Of a DNA stretch of 64,000 bases, positions 20,344-32,142 are shown in pieces (positions within the stretch are counted from its first letter, which is position 1; each line of letters starts with the position of its first letter). Source of the DNA: Cristatella mucedo (Eukaryota; Bryozoa; Phylactolaemata; Cristatellidae); the NCBI GenBank assembly GCA_009760855.2, contig WPIO01000041.1:2209501-2273500 (forward strand). The letters are read 5' to 3'. The notes under the pieces were generated by a model. That model was given only the letters and a program-made list of their open reading frames with translations. It made no database searches and was not told the DNA's origin. A program made the position numbers and the translations under genes.

Positions 20344-22997
20344 ATCCCAAGGTTATCTTCTCAAGCTTACCCTTTTCATAAAATTAATTGAACACTTAGA
20401 CCAGTTATTGCTCTAATCTGAGCAGTTGCATCATCCCAACAGAAAATTGATAGACATGTTTATTGAACAACCAGGCTCCGTCGTTAAGCATACATTTTGA
20501 AGCAATAGAAGCATAAGGATCCACAATGCATGCAGTACAATCGGAGAAGGGTGAGCTTCAAAGAAAGCATTCCTATAAATGCTCAGCTATTTAGGGATTA
20601 AATAGGTAGTAATATTAACAAAGTTGTAATTGGTAGTAGTTAAGCTACAAAAATAGGAAGATTTAGGTTAGCACAAGTAGCTTTCAGTTCAAAATAACTC
20701 CATATAGAAGTCTCAAGCATGGTAAGTGATACATGTTTATCGCGTCCTTGATGCCGGCGCTACAATTAAATAAATCTTACAACAGCCTATGACCGTAGAG
20801 GATAAACCCAAGCAGTGCAAAATTTTGGCTATAGAGTAAACGAATGAACCAAACAATTATTAATATGATATAAATTGAGACCAGACACTTTGTAATATCC
20901 ACAGCGAGGAGAGAAGCTTCTCGACCAAGGAGGTGCTAAATCAATTTCTACGTGAAGTCGGCAGAAAAGAGATCCGGACCCAGCAGTCCTCATCCGGCCG
21001 TCTGAAACCATCCTTTGAAGGAGCTAATAGTCAAATAATTAAAATAGAAAGTCTCGAAGGGAAATATTTCCACTGATTACTGAATGTTCTGCGTACAGAA
21101 AAAAGGACTTGTAATAAATTTGAAACTCCTGGTGCAATCACTGCACACAGATTGCCTGCAAGCCATTTTTGTTTCTGCTCGACAGTGGTGCATGCCGGTA
21201 GCGAAGGGCTCCACAGCAACGTGAGGTCGAGGTCAGTGTGCACTCTTTCCGCTCTGCATCTCGCAAATCCAGGTACTGTAGAATGGCTAGCTGACTAGTC
21301 TAGAATAAAAAATGCCATCAGCTCAGTATTTCGGTCAGTTTAAAGACATATTGGAAGCCGGTAAAGATATGGCTTGCACCGTCTTATTTTTTGCTGCATA
21401 GTCTGCATAGCAACCCCCCTTTTTTATTTTCATGTTCCTTTGTTCGTTTCTCGTTGGTTTATTTCTTCCTCATTCGCAAGTGCTGTCGAATTCCTATCCT
21501 TACTCAAGGTGACTACGCAAGCCGACTAGTAGTGTCAGAGCAGCAGCTTAAGCTGGAATGTACAGAGATGTTGATTAGGCTGATGCAAATGGTTTCTTGC
21601 AGCAATATTTAAGTCTCTCGTGAGCCCGTACTCGACAAACCAACAAAAAATGCACTGTTAGATTAGATGCTTAATTATGCTTGTCCATACCAGAACCAAG
21701 GTCATTGTCGAAAAGTGACTTCAACAAAACTGTATAAGACCTATATGCACATATATATATAGTAGAAAAAATAATCTATTGTTCAATGTGCTAGAAGATC
21801 AGGTTCGATTTTGAAATGGAGCAAGTTTAGCCTGTACGATGCCTGGAGATTTCGGCGATGGCAGCCGGTGTTTGTTTATTGAGATTCATCTGCAGAAACT
21901 AAGGATACTTAGCTGCTCATATTCAAGAGCACTAGAGCGGTTTTTATGACGTAAAAAACTCATTACCTGAAGCTCCTCTGCCTGTCGACTACATTCAATG
22001 TATTTATCGCAGCAGGCAGAGAGTGGAACTATTCGGCATTTATAAATGAAACTGAAAGAACACTACACAGCTGCATAACGTAAGATTTATCGTCTCCAGA
22101 CATCCCTTCTGCATCTGATTTTCTTTTTTGAAGAAATTAATTGCAAAAAATAAAGGAAAACGTTTAACGTTGGGAACAAGCGAAGATCCGGATGTTTTCC
22201 GTGAACGCACATTTCAAGTTAGTGAGATTTGACGTGCATGCTGACTCAAAAAAATTGATTGCCGGAAGACTGCGTATTAAACTTGATCGCAGAAATATCA
22301 CAGCCTGATCGTATAAACCTCAATGGAATGATCGCCAAGTTAACTAGTGGGCGCCGGAATGTGATGCCGGCCGAGAACTGAGTATTGGCAATTGAGCAAG
22401 TTCACCTGGGATTTAGGTTCCTGCACGCAGGTTTCAGTTTATTTCATTGCAATTAAGCCATAAATATCCAGTGTCCATTAAATCATATACTCAAATCGTA
22501 TCGTGGTTCGTACTTTAATAAAACGCTGCAGAACGCCTGCATGTGAACTGTATTTGGAGTCCAAGCAGCGAAACAACGAGGACTTAATTTCGCCCAACCA
22601 ATGGCCAGCGGCCTGAACAAGGAGGACTGCAATACATGCATGCGGCGGCTTTCGAAGCTTTCCCAACTGCACACTGCCTCAGCTCTTTAATACTTCGTCT
22701 TCATCCCATGGCTAAGCCATAAATGGGCATCCCAGGGGACAGGCCGTGAGCAGACATCAAAGGCCGCTGTGCAGAGGCTTGGCCACAAGCGGATATAAAA
22801 AAATCAATAAACCAACTGAAAAGACAATAGACCATCCTAAACTCGACTTGAGAAGAAACAACTATAGAGGACAAATCGCAGAGTCCCAATTCGGACAGAC
22901 AGGGATGCACTTGATTTGTATCCATATCCGGTGAGAAATACTTATTCGTATCTTTTGGGTTGTATTGCCCTGATATGACGCGATTCGTTCACGAGTT
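20344..22997. other. Longest stretch without an assigned feature
   Basis: About 2.65 kb of mostly unique-looking, moderately AT-rich DNA. I see no copy of LINE A, LINE B or the SINEs, no strong frame, and only a short (AT)n at about 21750. It could be plain intergenic or intronic sequence. Confidence 0.35.
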
Positions 22998-23885
22998 AAT
23001 GATAATTATGATAATAATACATTTGTAATAGCGCCCTCAGAGAACTCAATCTCTTTGCAGGTATTTTACATTTGCTGTAAAGGAAGCAAGATAGAATGTT
23101 TAACGGTAGCATGCTCAATGAACAACAAGCATAATGCGGTTACAGGTGGCATGCATAGGGTCAGCATGCAAATATGGTTAGTGGCAGCATGCACAGTGTC
23201 AGCAAGCACAGGCATGTTAGGTCGAATCACATGGACCCAATAAATGCTCTTATAAACAGATACGTTTTTAGTTTCTTTTTAAATGTGGTATAGTCAGCGG
23301 ATGTCGTGACGCATGTTGGAAGTGTGTTCCAAGCTTTGGGAGCATGCGAACTTACGGAGCGGTCTCCAAAGAATTTGAGGTTCGCACGAGGTTGGATTCT
23401 TAAAATCGGGTTGTACGATGCTTAGACGGGTTGGGGAGTAGATTTGATATTTTGGCTGAAGCCAAAGAATGAAGGGACCTAAAAGTGAGGGAAAAAGAAT
23501 TGAAGCCGATGTGTTGGTTGACTGGGAGCCAGTGCAGGTCGGCGAGAAGTGGTGAGATGTGGCAACTGCGACGCTCACAACAGACAAGCCTGGCTGCAGG
23601 TTTTTGCCCCAGCTGTAAGCGCCTGATTACACAGACCAGTAGACCTGCAAGCAGTGAGCTACATACTTCGAGACAATATGTCACAAATGCATGGATCTAT
23701 TTAGATGTTGTGTACCTGTCTAAGCAAGAGCGAATTTTAGCAATAGTATGTAGCTTAAAGTAGGTAGACGACTATAGTGCTGATGCGGTCGTCAAGTGAA
23801 AGGTCACTTTCGAATAGGACACATCAATTTCGCACATATTCAAAAGGTAATAAGCTGGCAGAGCCGATTGGGAGCGTTAAAGATT
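22998..23885 (-). mobile_element. LINE A copy, diverged
   Basis: The degraded tail and hairpin are at 22998-23085. The C-terminal similarity continues through 23684 (QKPAARLVCCERRSCHISPL, LHSLASAKISNLLPNPSKH). Upstream blocks follow to about 23885, where the end GAGCCGATTGGGAGCGTTAA marks the LTLKIGS region. It contains many substitutions and frame changes and is older than the 17.6-kb copy. Confidence 0.85.
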
Positions 23886-23969
23886 CTGAAGGAAGAGATT
23901 CGTTGATGACATAGAGTAGAGCGGCTCTGAGACGCTGGCTCCAAGAGCTGCTAAGAAAAGGTAATCCGC

Positions 23970-24247
23970 TCATTCCAGTTGCAGGCAGTTCCGGGAACCT
24001 TGAACAGGCTGGCCACATTTTGGCTGATAGCGGAGCCCATCATGACACTTGAAAAAGCAGGCGAAAGCGTGATGATGCTTCCTGAGGTGCGCGATTCGCG
24101 TACCTTTATCCAAACCTAGTAAATCCATTACGTCGGCCGTTAAGAGCTCCACATTTGAATCGGTGAGATAAATCGGTAGATCTCTAATCAAATCATCCAA
24201 GTCAATTCGACTGGGACGGTATAGTTTTCTTCCCTCGGTTGTACTCT
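23970..24247 (-). CDS. Candidate coding exon of unknown gene
   Basis: The frame is open on the minus strand from the edge of the (TA)n tract at about 24247 to a stop at 23970. In order it reads GRKLYRPSRIDLDDLIRDLP, IYLTDSNVELLTADVMDLLG and LDKGTRIAHLRKHHHAFACF. Its amino-acid composition looks like real protein and no LINE motif is present. The run LTADVMDLLGLDKGTRIAHL resembles, by eye, the second half of a SAM domain (LTxxDLxxLGIxKxGHRxxIL); this is inference only. A possible splice donor (AA|GTGTCA) lies at the end of the well-composed part. The exon boundaries and the gene are unknown. It could also be part of an unidentified transposon. Confidence 0.3.
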
Positions 24248-24253
24248 CTTTAT

Positions 24254-24256
<3 letters not shown>

Positions 24257-24318
<62 letters not shown>
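24257..24318. repeat. (TA)n microsatellite
   Basis: About 60 bp of uninterrupted TA, immediately followed by a SINE A head. Confidence 0.95.
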
Positions 24319-24320
<2 letters not shown>

Positions 24321-24378
24321 ATGACCTTGTCCAGACCTTGGTCGGGGCGAGCACCTTAACCACTGGGCTACACCAGTG
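24319..24378 (-). mobile_element. SINE A head only
   Basis: The complement of the tRNA-like head (CCAGACCTTGGTCGGGGCGA, GCACCTTAACCACTGG) directly abuts the (TA)n tract. The tail is missing and its place is taken by the microsatellite. Confidence 0.7.
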
Positions 24379-25091
24379 CGTCATCTGGATCTGCAGCATC
24401 TTCCACAATGTCTTGGTTGCAGCACTATTTAGGTGACCAATTGTATCTTTTCAGATACGCGAATGATTGTAGCTAAGGATAGTGTTAGCCCAAGGCAAAT
24501 GTCCTGGTCTGGATATTGCTTAGCAGGTAGATTCTTCCCGATCCGCTTTGCTGCATCGGGTCCATTGTTTAGAAGAGGCCTGAGTAATCAGTGTGTTCCT
24601 GCAATGTTTTCTTTCGAAAGCGCGCTTCGTGTCTCTTTTTTTCTCGTAGAAAGATTTCACGAAAGGAAAAATTAAGAATGGCATAATTTATAAAAAAAAA
24701 ATTATTTCATGCAAGTTTAATTTATTACACTCATGAGTAGCAATTTAGGAGCGTAGAATTTCGAGCTGCAACGTTCCGCATAATCTTCAAGAGCTTTCTC
24801 GATTCGCTTGCGCTTGAACAGAAGCGCCTAGCGTTTGCCCTAATCTCGACAGGCATGCCGAAATATGCAATTTGAGCATAATAAATCTTAGCATATACTT
24901 GTGCTAACCAAACTTTAACTGTTATTAAGAGAAACTCGCCGAAGATAGTGGCGAAATGTGTCGCTAGTGGATGCTTGCAGCGACCTCTTGATGCCATGAA
25001 AAGAAAATGAAGAAAGTATATCTACTTAAGCAGCTGGTACTAAATTGAACCGAAATACTTGAGGCTTATGTATTTACACTATCACTAGGCT
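24379..25091. other. Unassigned sequence
   Basis: Frames of 80-88 codons occur on either strand but carry no recognisable domain. Nothing else seen. Confidence 0.3.
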
Positions 25092-25334
25092 TCAGTTAAT
25101 CAAGTATGCCGGTAAACGCTGGACTTCCGAATTAGCAATGTTGATTAGTTCTGCGTCTTTCTCCGTTTCTCCCTCGTTGGCGGGATCGTCACTCTCTTTT
25201 AGCTGCTTCACCAACTCGCCGTTCAGCAGCCTCGTTTTGGCGTCTCCCCGATCCGTTGCTGCTGGTGATAATGCCTCTTCCTCTCCAGAATCTGCTGATG
25301 CTAGATCTTGATTGGTATTCAGCCGAAGACGCAC
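25092..25334 (-). CDS. Candidate acidic coding fragment, unknown
   Basis: An 80-codon minus frame is rich in E, D, K and S: NTNQDLASADSGEEEALSPA, then TDRGDAKTRLLNGELVKQLK, ESDDPANEGETEKDAELI. It looks like a low-complexity, probably disordered protein segment. The short patterns ESDDP and RGDxxTxLLxG also occur, in reversed order, in the frame at 52416-52673, which may point to a shared source. There is no domain, and the start is unclear (the apparent start is a GTG). It lies about 0.85 kb upstream, on the same strand, of the candidate exon at 23970-24247, so the two could be exons of one gene. Confidence 0.25.
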   Translation of the reverse strand: MRLRLNTNQDLASADSGEEEALSPAATDRGDAKTRLLNGELVKQLKESDDPANEGETEKDAELINIANSEVQRLPAYLIN

Positions 25335-25639
25335 TGGATTTGGATTTTAAGTCTACCTTGAATACTCAGCCATTTAACAAAGACGGTAAAGCTAACGCTT
25401 CACACTAAGTTGGAAGCTTTCCACTACGAAAGCTCAGCTACGCAAAGCTGCCGATGAGGAGTACAGGAAGTGCCAGTCATCACTTCGGCCATAGTGCAGA
25501 GAATGCAAGCTGGAATGCAATGGCCCTCCTTAGAAAAACTCTTTTGAGTTTAAAACCATTTAAGTGCTTCCATTTCTAGCGTTTCTATTTTCAGTATCAA
25601 GTGTGAGAGTGCACAGTGAAACTATATATGCGAACTAAA

Positions 25640-25895
25640 TATATTTATCACAGCAATTAGTTTGTCCATGTGGTTCATCCTTTGTGTGCTCATACATGCA
25701 GCCACTTCTTATGCTGCCACTAACCATACTTGCATGCTCACCTTGTGCATGTCAACCCTAACCATGTTATGATGGTTGTCATTGAGCATGTTACCGATAA
25801 CCATTCGATCATTGTTCTTGTGCAGCAAATGTAAAGTTCATAGAAAAAGATTGAGTTATCTGATGGTGCTATATAAAATATATTATTATTATTAA
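25640..25895 (+). mobile_element. LINE A 3' UTR copy
   Basis: It covers the 3' UTR with the repeated ACTTGCATGCTCACCTTGTG and ATGTTACCGATAACCATTCG-type strings, the hairpin (degraded AAAGTTCATAGAAAAAGATT, GAGTTATCTGATGGTGC) and a short ATT end. Almost no coding sequence remains. Confidence 0.8.
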
Positions 25896-26184
25896 TATAA
25901 TCAGTAAATTATCCCCTCCTGTTTTGACACATATCATTGCTCTACCCTAGCTATGCAATTATATAAGCATCTTGAAGAACGAAATTTGAATATGACATAA
26001 GTGATTGCGACTAAAATTGGAATAAGTAACAAACTACCTTAAAGCCCGACCAAATAAGCATTACGAAAGATCCCATTTGGTGTGCCGTCAAGGACCGACA
26101 AATGGGCAAGCTAACCAATAAATAATCCTAGCTTTTTGTTGGCGTAGATCAATTGCATAGACAAGTAATAATGATTAGGTTATG

Positions 26185-26966
26185 AATTCAGGATTAAGTG
26201 ACCAAAATTTCTTGAAACTATATGCCGATAAAACTGAACTGCTTCTCATAGGACACCCTAAGCTTGAGGTTGGATTGGAAGGCTTTGCTCTTCTAATAGG
26301 TGATGCTATTGTGTGACCATCACCACATGCTCGAATTTTAGATGTCGTTTTCGACAGCTGCCTAAATTTTAAGCTTTATTCACAATACTGCTTCTACAGC
26401 TAACCATCACGTCCGATCCCTATCTAAGATTAGGAGCTGTCTTCCATAGTGGCTTGCAAAACATTAAACTAGCTCCTTAGTTCTGTCTCGGCTTGATTAT
26501 TGTAATTCCCTTCTGGCTGGTCCATCAAAGAAAGCAACTAGGCCACTGCAGCTGGCTATGAATATGGCTGCAAGACTAGTTTTCAAGTCCCAGAGGTTTG
26601 ACCACGTGTCTCCTTTGCTAAAAGAGCTAGGATGGCTGCCGGTTGATAAACGGATACGGAGCTCGCTTCCACAATTCTTAAACAACGAAAACTACTCTCC
26701 TGTGGCCAACTATGGCTGATCCTTTTCAGCGGTCCTGGGCTGTTACTTCCACGCTACTCCCTACCTCAACTGCTCTCCTGACTCTAAGCTTCCCACTTTC
26801 TCTTTGTTGTGTCAGATGAAGTCTGCTGGTTAATGAATGCATACCAAAAGCCGCTTAGGCTGCGAGTGCGCTATACAAAACTCTCTTGCGTAACACCCAC
26901 ATAGTATTTATGGCTTTGCGGAGTTACACACGGAGATACATTACCTTACATAACATTACTTTTTCA
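26185..26966 (+). mobile_element. LINE B copy with an internal deletion
   Basis: It starts at the region after the YADD box (NFLKLYADKTELLLIGHPK), continues with LIGDAIV, VFDSCLNFK-type sequence, RLDYCNSLLAGPSKKATRPL and NMAARLVFKSQRFDHVSPLL, and breaks at about 26662. There it jumps to SLPQFLNNENYSP, losing some 200 bp. The 3' end has the degraded hairpin (GCGAGTGCGC...ACACCCAC) and an ATTAC-type tail. Frame changes are present. Confidence 0.88.
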
Positions 26967-27074
26967 GAGTGCTAAACAAGACACGGTATTATCCCTATTT
27001 TTAAAGTGGTGTATTAATATGAAGAGCCATTGATTAATACAGCTATCAAAGCATTCGTCCAGTAATAACAAATT

Positions 27075-28425
27075 AACGTAATGGAATTTATCTCCCTCTG
27101 TAACTCCACAAAGTCAGCGCCAGGAGAGTGGACGCCTTTGCATAGGAGTTTTGGAAGTGAGTCCGACAATGTAGGACTTTCAAACTAAAAGCTTCTGTCG
27201 CTAAGGGTCTTTCAGTGGATGAATTGAGCAGCTAATTATGATTCATAGAGGACCTGTCGGTATGAGGAGGCTGAAACTGGCACAGCAGTTCAGCTAAGTA
27301 TGAAAGAGCAATACATTCGTGGGGTCATCGTGGGTCAGCGTAAGAACTTGTCTTTCTCGGCATCCGTTGAATAACTGCCGAGCTTTCATTGATCGAGCAG
27401 TTAAGGTGCTCGCCCCGGGGACCAAGGCCTGGCTGAGGTCGCGGGCTCGAGCCCCGAGGCAAATGCTGAAGCGTCTCAATAGAGATTAAGTTCTCTTGGG
27501 GCGCTATGTAAATGAATTATATATGATAGCCGCAAGCCGTCAAAATTCTTTCATCAGAGGAGACGCGTGTTTGAGCCTCCGGGCTTTCTTAACAATCCTC
27601 GCAGCCGCATTCATCATCAGCTGCAGCGGCCTACCTCTTTTTCTTGTAGCCAAGCAAAAATGGAATTGCAATAATCTAACGTGGAGAGAACCAGGTAGCT
27701 CGTCAAATTGTTTAAAAAGCCATCGCGTTGAACATTCCTTAGTATTAGAAGGAATCAAGCGTGACGTGTAGCTGAACAGGCAACTCTTCCTAATGGAACG
27801 TTCAAAATTTAGGCATCAGTCAAAGACGACGCCTAAATTCTGAGCACATAGTGATGGTATCACTACAGCATCATCTACTCGAAGAAAAAAGTCCAGCAGC
27901 ACTCTCGGGACGTCCTCTGAGTAGCAGTTTAGTTTTATCCTTGTTTATTTTAGGAAGGTTTGCCGAAACCAGGATCGGATATCTTTGTGGCAAACATTCC
28001 GTTGATCAGTCACTGCAGCTGATTCCGACGGCTTAATTGAAACATACAGCTAGATTATGGTCAGCATAACAGTGAAATCCAATCCGTTAGGCCCGAATCA
28101 CTTTTTTCAGGGCTCAGTATAAATGGAAAATATCAAACAGCCGAGAGAGAACCCTTGTGGTACAGGTGGCTAAACTAGTGGACGAGGCTTGACCACTAAT
28201 CGACACAATCTAAACAGAATTACAAAAGTACAACTAGAACCACGCCAGTGCCTCGTCTGTCAGACTGATCATTGTTCTCAATCGTTCAAGTAGGATATCG
28301 TGATCAAAAGTGTCGAACGCAGCTGATAGATCCAGCTAGGGCCAGGGCTGTCAAATTCCAGTCATCTTTACTCAAGGATATCGTTGGTTACACGGAGATC
28401 AGATTCGTGGAGTGAAGTGGTTGAA
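27075..28425 (-). mobile_element. LINE B-like copy split by SINE A
   Basis: The 3' end at 27075 lies tail-to-tail with the LINE B copy at 26185-26966. The C-terminus runs to 27391, is interrupted by a SINE A (27392-27527), and resumes with KRGRPLQLMMNAAARIVKKA at about 27630. The RT core follows: YxDD box read as YADH near 28060, a VPQG-like block near 28155, and [19 protein letters not shown] near 28280-28345. It is more diverged than the other LINE B copies and carries many breaks. Confidence 0.8.
27392..27527 (+). mobile_element. SINE A inserted into LINE B
   Basis: The head (GTTAAGGTGCTCGCCCCGG, GAGGTCGCGGGCTCGAGCCC) and tail (GAAGCGTCTCAATAGAGATT, CTTGGGGCGCTATGTAAATG) are both well kept. 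The LINE B protein is interrupted exactly here, which makes the SINE younger than this LINE copy. Confidence 0.85.
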
Positions 28426-28975
28426 TTCCGACTAAAATGTTTCTGAAATATTACTTATTTTTAATCTGTGCTACAAGCTGATTAGCGACGATCTTTGCAA
28501 AAAATCTTTGACAAAAAAAGAAAACGAGAAACTTGGCGACAATTGGCTGGTACGCCATCAGATACTGAACCTTTTAAATTTTTATAAATAATTCATTGCA
28601 TTTTATTTCAGTGCAGTTTACTTCACAGGACTAAGGGCATAATAAAAATTTGCTATGAAGTTTTTTCCTAATATGCTGCAACAGTTTTACTCGTCGGATA
28701 TGGAGTGAGTAATTGATAGGTTTCCTACCTTCTTTGTTCAGACGTTTGGACGTCTGCATAATGACACTGTCACGATCTGCAAGCAGTAACTCACAGCCTG
28801 GATCTTCACGTATAGAACTCCTACAGGATTCGTCACGTGCTGTGGGTGCCATCATAAAAATAACTAAATAAAAATGGCTAATCACCATATAAAAAACTAC
28901 CTGTTCTTTGCAATTGGACATACTTATTTCAAGACTAAAGCACAATTCGGATTTTTACTGTTTCAGTTAATGAAA
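28426..28975. other. Unassigned sequence
   Basis: A 104-codon minus frame at 28631-28945 has no recognisable domain. Nothing else seen. Confidence 0.3.
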
Positions 28976-29168
28976 ATAGTTGGTTGCATAGGTATTCATA
29001 TCAGCGACGATCGAAACACACTTAAAAGTGCCTGGCTTCAGGCTCCGAGGTCCTGGCAAATTATTTTTCCAGCTGCCTTTCCATTTTTCTACTCAGGCTC
29101 TCAAAGAGATAAAAGGCCACTTAAAAGCTTGCGGAACACACTCACAAGAATGAAACGCTTCTTATAAG
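28976..29168 (+). mobile_element. Possible LINE C-terminus of another lineage
   Basis: The frame ends with LQAPRSWQIIFPAAF ... PLKSLRNTLTRMKRFL, stop. The order APRxW...LP...FxxxLKTxLF is typical of CR1/L2 LINE C-termini. The rest of the element is not visible, so this is tentative. Confidence 0.35.
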
Positions 29169-29468
29169 AGAATCTACACGCACAGCTGAAATAAACTCTC
29201 CTTATTGCTTATGCCACTGTGCAACATGGTTCTGTCTAGGCTGGCTTAATGCAGTTGGGTGACAATCGGGCGGCACAGAAAGCGATCAAGCCTCTACAGT
29301 CATTGACGAATGGGAATGCAGCAAGATATCTATTAAATCCGAGAAATTAAAGTCTACTTTGCTAAAGGAGGCGATAAGGGTTTCACATGATCAACGTATA
29401 TTGAGCAAGCTTCCAACTCTGAAACGAAGATCGGCTGATGAATGACGAGGCTGTTGAATCATCTAACC
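29169..29468. other. Unassigned sequence
   Basis: Nothing recognised. Confidence 0.3.
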
Positions 29469-29600
29469 TAACGCACGCACACACGCACGCACGCACACAC
29501 ACACGCACACACACACACACACACACGCACACACAAATATATATCTATATATATAAATTTATGTGTTTTAAATAGATAAATATATGTATATATATATTAA
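29469..29600. repeat. (CA/CG)n followed by (TA)n microsatellite
   Basis: An ACGCACGCACACAC-type run of about 65 bp passes directly into TATATA-type sequence. Confidence 0.92.
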
Positions 29601-30649
29601 TGTCAGCAGATGAAGGTGTAATAGCATTACAAATTGCGAGCTTACCTGGGATATTTACTCTAGCAGAGTTACAAAGTTTTCTCGCACCGTTTTAAAAAAT
29701 CTTAGACTGTAACATGCATAGATAAGCACATACTTATAGTTAATAACATTTCTCATCTTCTTATTGCTTTTCGCACTCCTACTATTTTTTTAGAACCTCA
29801 TTGACATACAATCATGCGGTTACAAGAAATTTTTCACTGAGTATAAGTATGCTTCACCATGTCATTCCTGAAATACGGCCAACTTGAAGCTTATTTGCGA
29901 CATTGGTCTTCAAATCCCTCAATTAGACCACGGCAAACATATTTGGAATGATTGTCGCTGAAGAGGTGTATTGTTGTCATTTTTTAATAAGCTATTGACT
30001 ATACTGTGGTTGAGTTTGCCTCAATATCATAAAGATCAAAGGAGGTAATCATGCTTTTGTTTTGCCCTAGGTCGGGGCTCCCGAATACTAACGCGTGCTG
30101 ATTTACATTTTATGTTGGCCTCTACATTTCTTTTAACAAACTGACTCACTTCCGAATGGCTAGTGCTTGAATGAGAGGATCTGTATGTCGATTGAACTGA
30201 AAATTACTCAGATATGTCAATCTAAAGCACTTGAGCGAACGCTCTTACGAAGTTGGCTTGATTAAATAAATAGATCTAGTTATATCAGAAAAAGGAAATA
30301 TGTCGCGAACAAGTTCCATTTGAAATTTGTTTTGGCTACTTTAAACTAATTTAAGTCTCTTCATGCAAAGCGAAGAGGTAAGCTCGGTCAAAGTTAACAG
30401 TTTATACTTTAATGCATAAAACACAGCTGAATCTCGGTGCAAGAGTTAGCGAAAATTGTACAGAGGGTCTACTCGCTTTGTCGCTTGTCTGGGTGCAGCA
30501 ATACTCACCAATGTTGAAACGAGGAATGAGACTTGCGCATGGTGGCTACTAAAGGTCCTCAGTAATTCTCCAGATTCTGCCAAGATCGGGGTCATGAGTG
30601 CAACATAGTGGCTCCTTGCCTAGATGAAGTACTTTGCCGAAAACACAGT
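29601..30649. other. Unassigned sequence
   Basis: AT-rich, with no recurring repeat and no strong frame. Confidence 0.3.
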
Positions 30650-31782
30650 AGGTGTATGCATGATTGCATTTATACACAACCTCTGGGAAAAGTGATTAAG
30701 GCACATGGAATAGGATATCACTTCTATGCTGACGATACTCAGCTGTATTTGTCATTGAAACCGTCGGAATCTGCTGTAGCAACTGAGAAAATGAATGCTT
30801 GCCTTGCCGATATTCGATCCTGGATGTCGGAAAACTTCCTTAAATTAAACGACGATAAAACCAAACTGCTGCTCATAGGACACCCTAAGCGTGTGGTTGG
30901 ATTAGAAGGCTTTCGTCTTCTAATAGGTGATGCTACTGTGCGACCATCAACACGGATTCGAAATTTTAGGTGTCGTTTTCGACAGCTGCCTCAATTTCAA
31001 AAGCTTCATTCAGAAGACTGCCTCTACAGCTAGTCATCACATCCGATCCCTATCCAAGATTAGGAGCTGTCTCCCACAGTGGCCTGTAAAAAATCTAACT
31101 AGTACTTTAGTTCTGTCTCGGCTTGATTATTGTAATTCCCTTTTGGCTGGGCTGCCAAAGAAAGTTAATATGCCACTACAGCGGACTATAAATATATGGC
31201 TGCAAGGCTAGTCTTCAAGTCCGAGCGGTTTGAGCACGTGTCTCCTTTGCTGAAAGAGCTAGGATGGTTTCTGGTTGAGCAAAGGATACAGAGCAAAGTT
31301 CTTACGCTGACCCGCAAGGCCCGCCACGGCTTGGCTCCTTCGTACATAGCTGAACTGCTGCATCAGTTTCAGCCTGTTCGCGCCTCAGGTCCTGTATGGG
31401 CAATAAAGTAGCTGTCCCATTCCTCCACTTAAAGACAGTTGGCGACAGAAGCTTTAGCTCTGCAGGTCCTAGACTGTGGAACTCGTTTCCACAATTCTTA
31501 CACCACGACAACTACTCTCCTACTGCCGACTATGGCACATCCTTTTCAGCGGTCCTGAGCTGCTACTTCTATGCTACTCACTACCTCAACTGCTCTCCTG
31601 GCTCTGTTATGCTTCCCACTTTCTCTTTGTTGCTTGAGACGAAGTCTGTTGGCTACCGAAAGCGTACCGAAAGCCGCTTAGGCTGTGAGTGGGCTATACA
31701 AAGCTCTCCTGCGTAACACCCACATGGTCTTTATGACTTTGTCGAGTTACTGACGGAGATACATTCCATTACATTACATTGG
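30650..31782 (+). mobile_element. LINE B, best-preserved copy
   Basis: In order: YTQPLGKVIKAHGIGYHF, the intact YADD catalytic box at 30725-30736, LNDDKTKLLLIGHPKRVV, LIGDATVRPSTRIRNF, a frame change near 30965, VVFDSCLNFKSFIQKTAS, LSRLDYCNSLLAGLPKK, a second frame change near 31195, MAARLVFKSERFEHVSPLL, then near 31395 another, and FSSAGPRLWNSFPQFLHHD. The 3' UTR contains a hairpin and ends in GAGATACATTCCATTAC repeats. At least three frame changes make it inactive. The N-terminal endonuclease and RT fingers are missing. Family: L2/CR1 group. Confidence 0.92.
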
Positions 31783-31977
31783 CGTTCCTTGCTGAGACGT
31801 GACGGGTGGCTGGTCGCGGCTGGCGACTCGTAGTTGCTGACTATGGCAGAGCTCGGCAGCCAATCTCAAGTGTGCTCGTCCATTTGCATAACAAATCCGC
31901 GTATTGGGCGTGCGGCTGTGCATTCGACAGCCGCAGACACCGCAGATCCATGCATCGCAGCTCCAGCTTAAGCCTAT
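31783..31977. other. Unassigned sequence
   Basis: Nothing recognised. Confidence 0.3.
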
Positions 31978-32142
31978 AATTAATAATATAAAATAAAAAT
32001 ATAATAATTATATATAATATATATTATAATAATAACTATAATTATATTATTATAAAATATATTATAAATAAATTATATTATATAAAAAATAAATTATAAT
32101 ATTATAAAATAATAATAATTATAATTATATATATATATAATT
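31978..32142. repeat. AT-only simple repeat
   Basis: About 165 bp made almost entirely of A and T (ATAATTATA and TATTATAAAA units), largely self-complementary. Confidence 0.88.
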
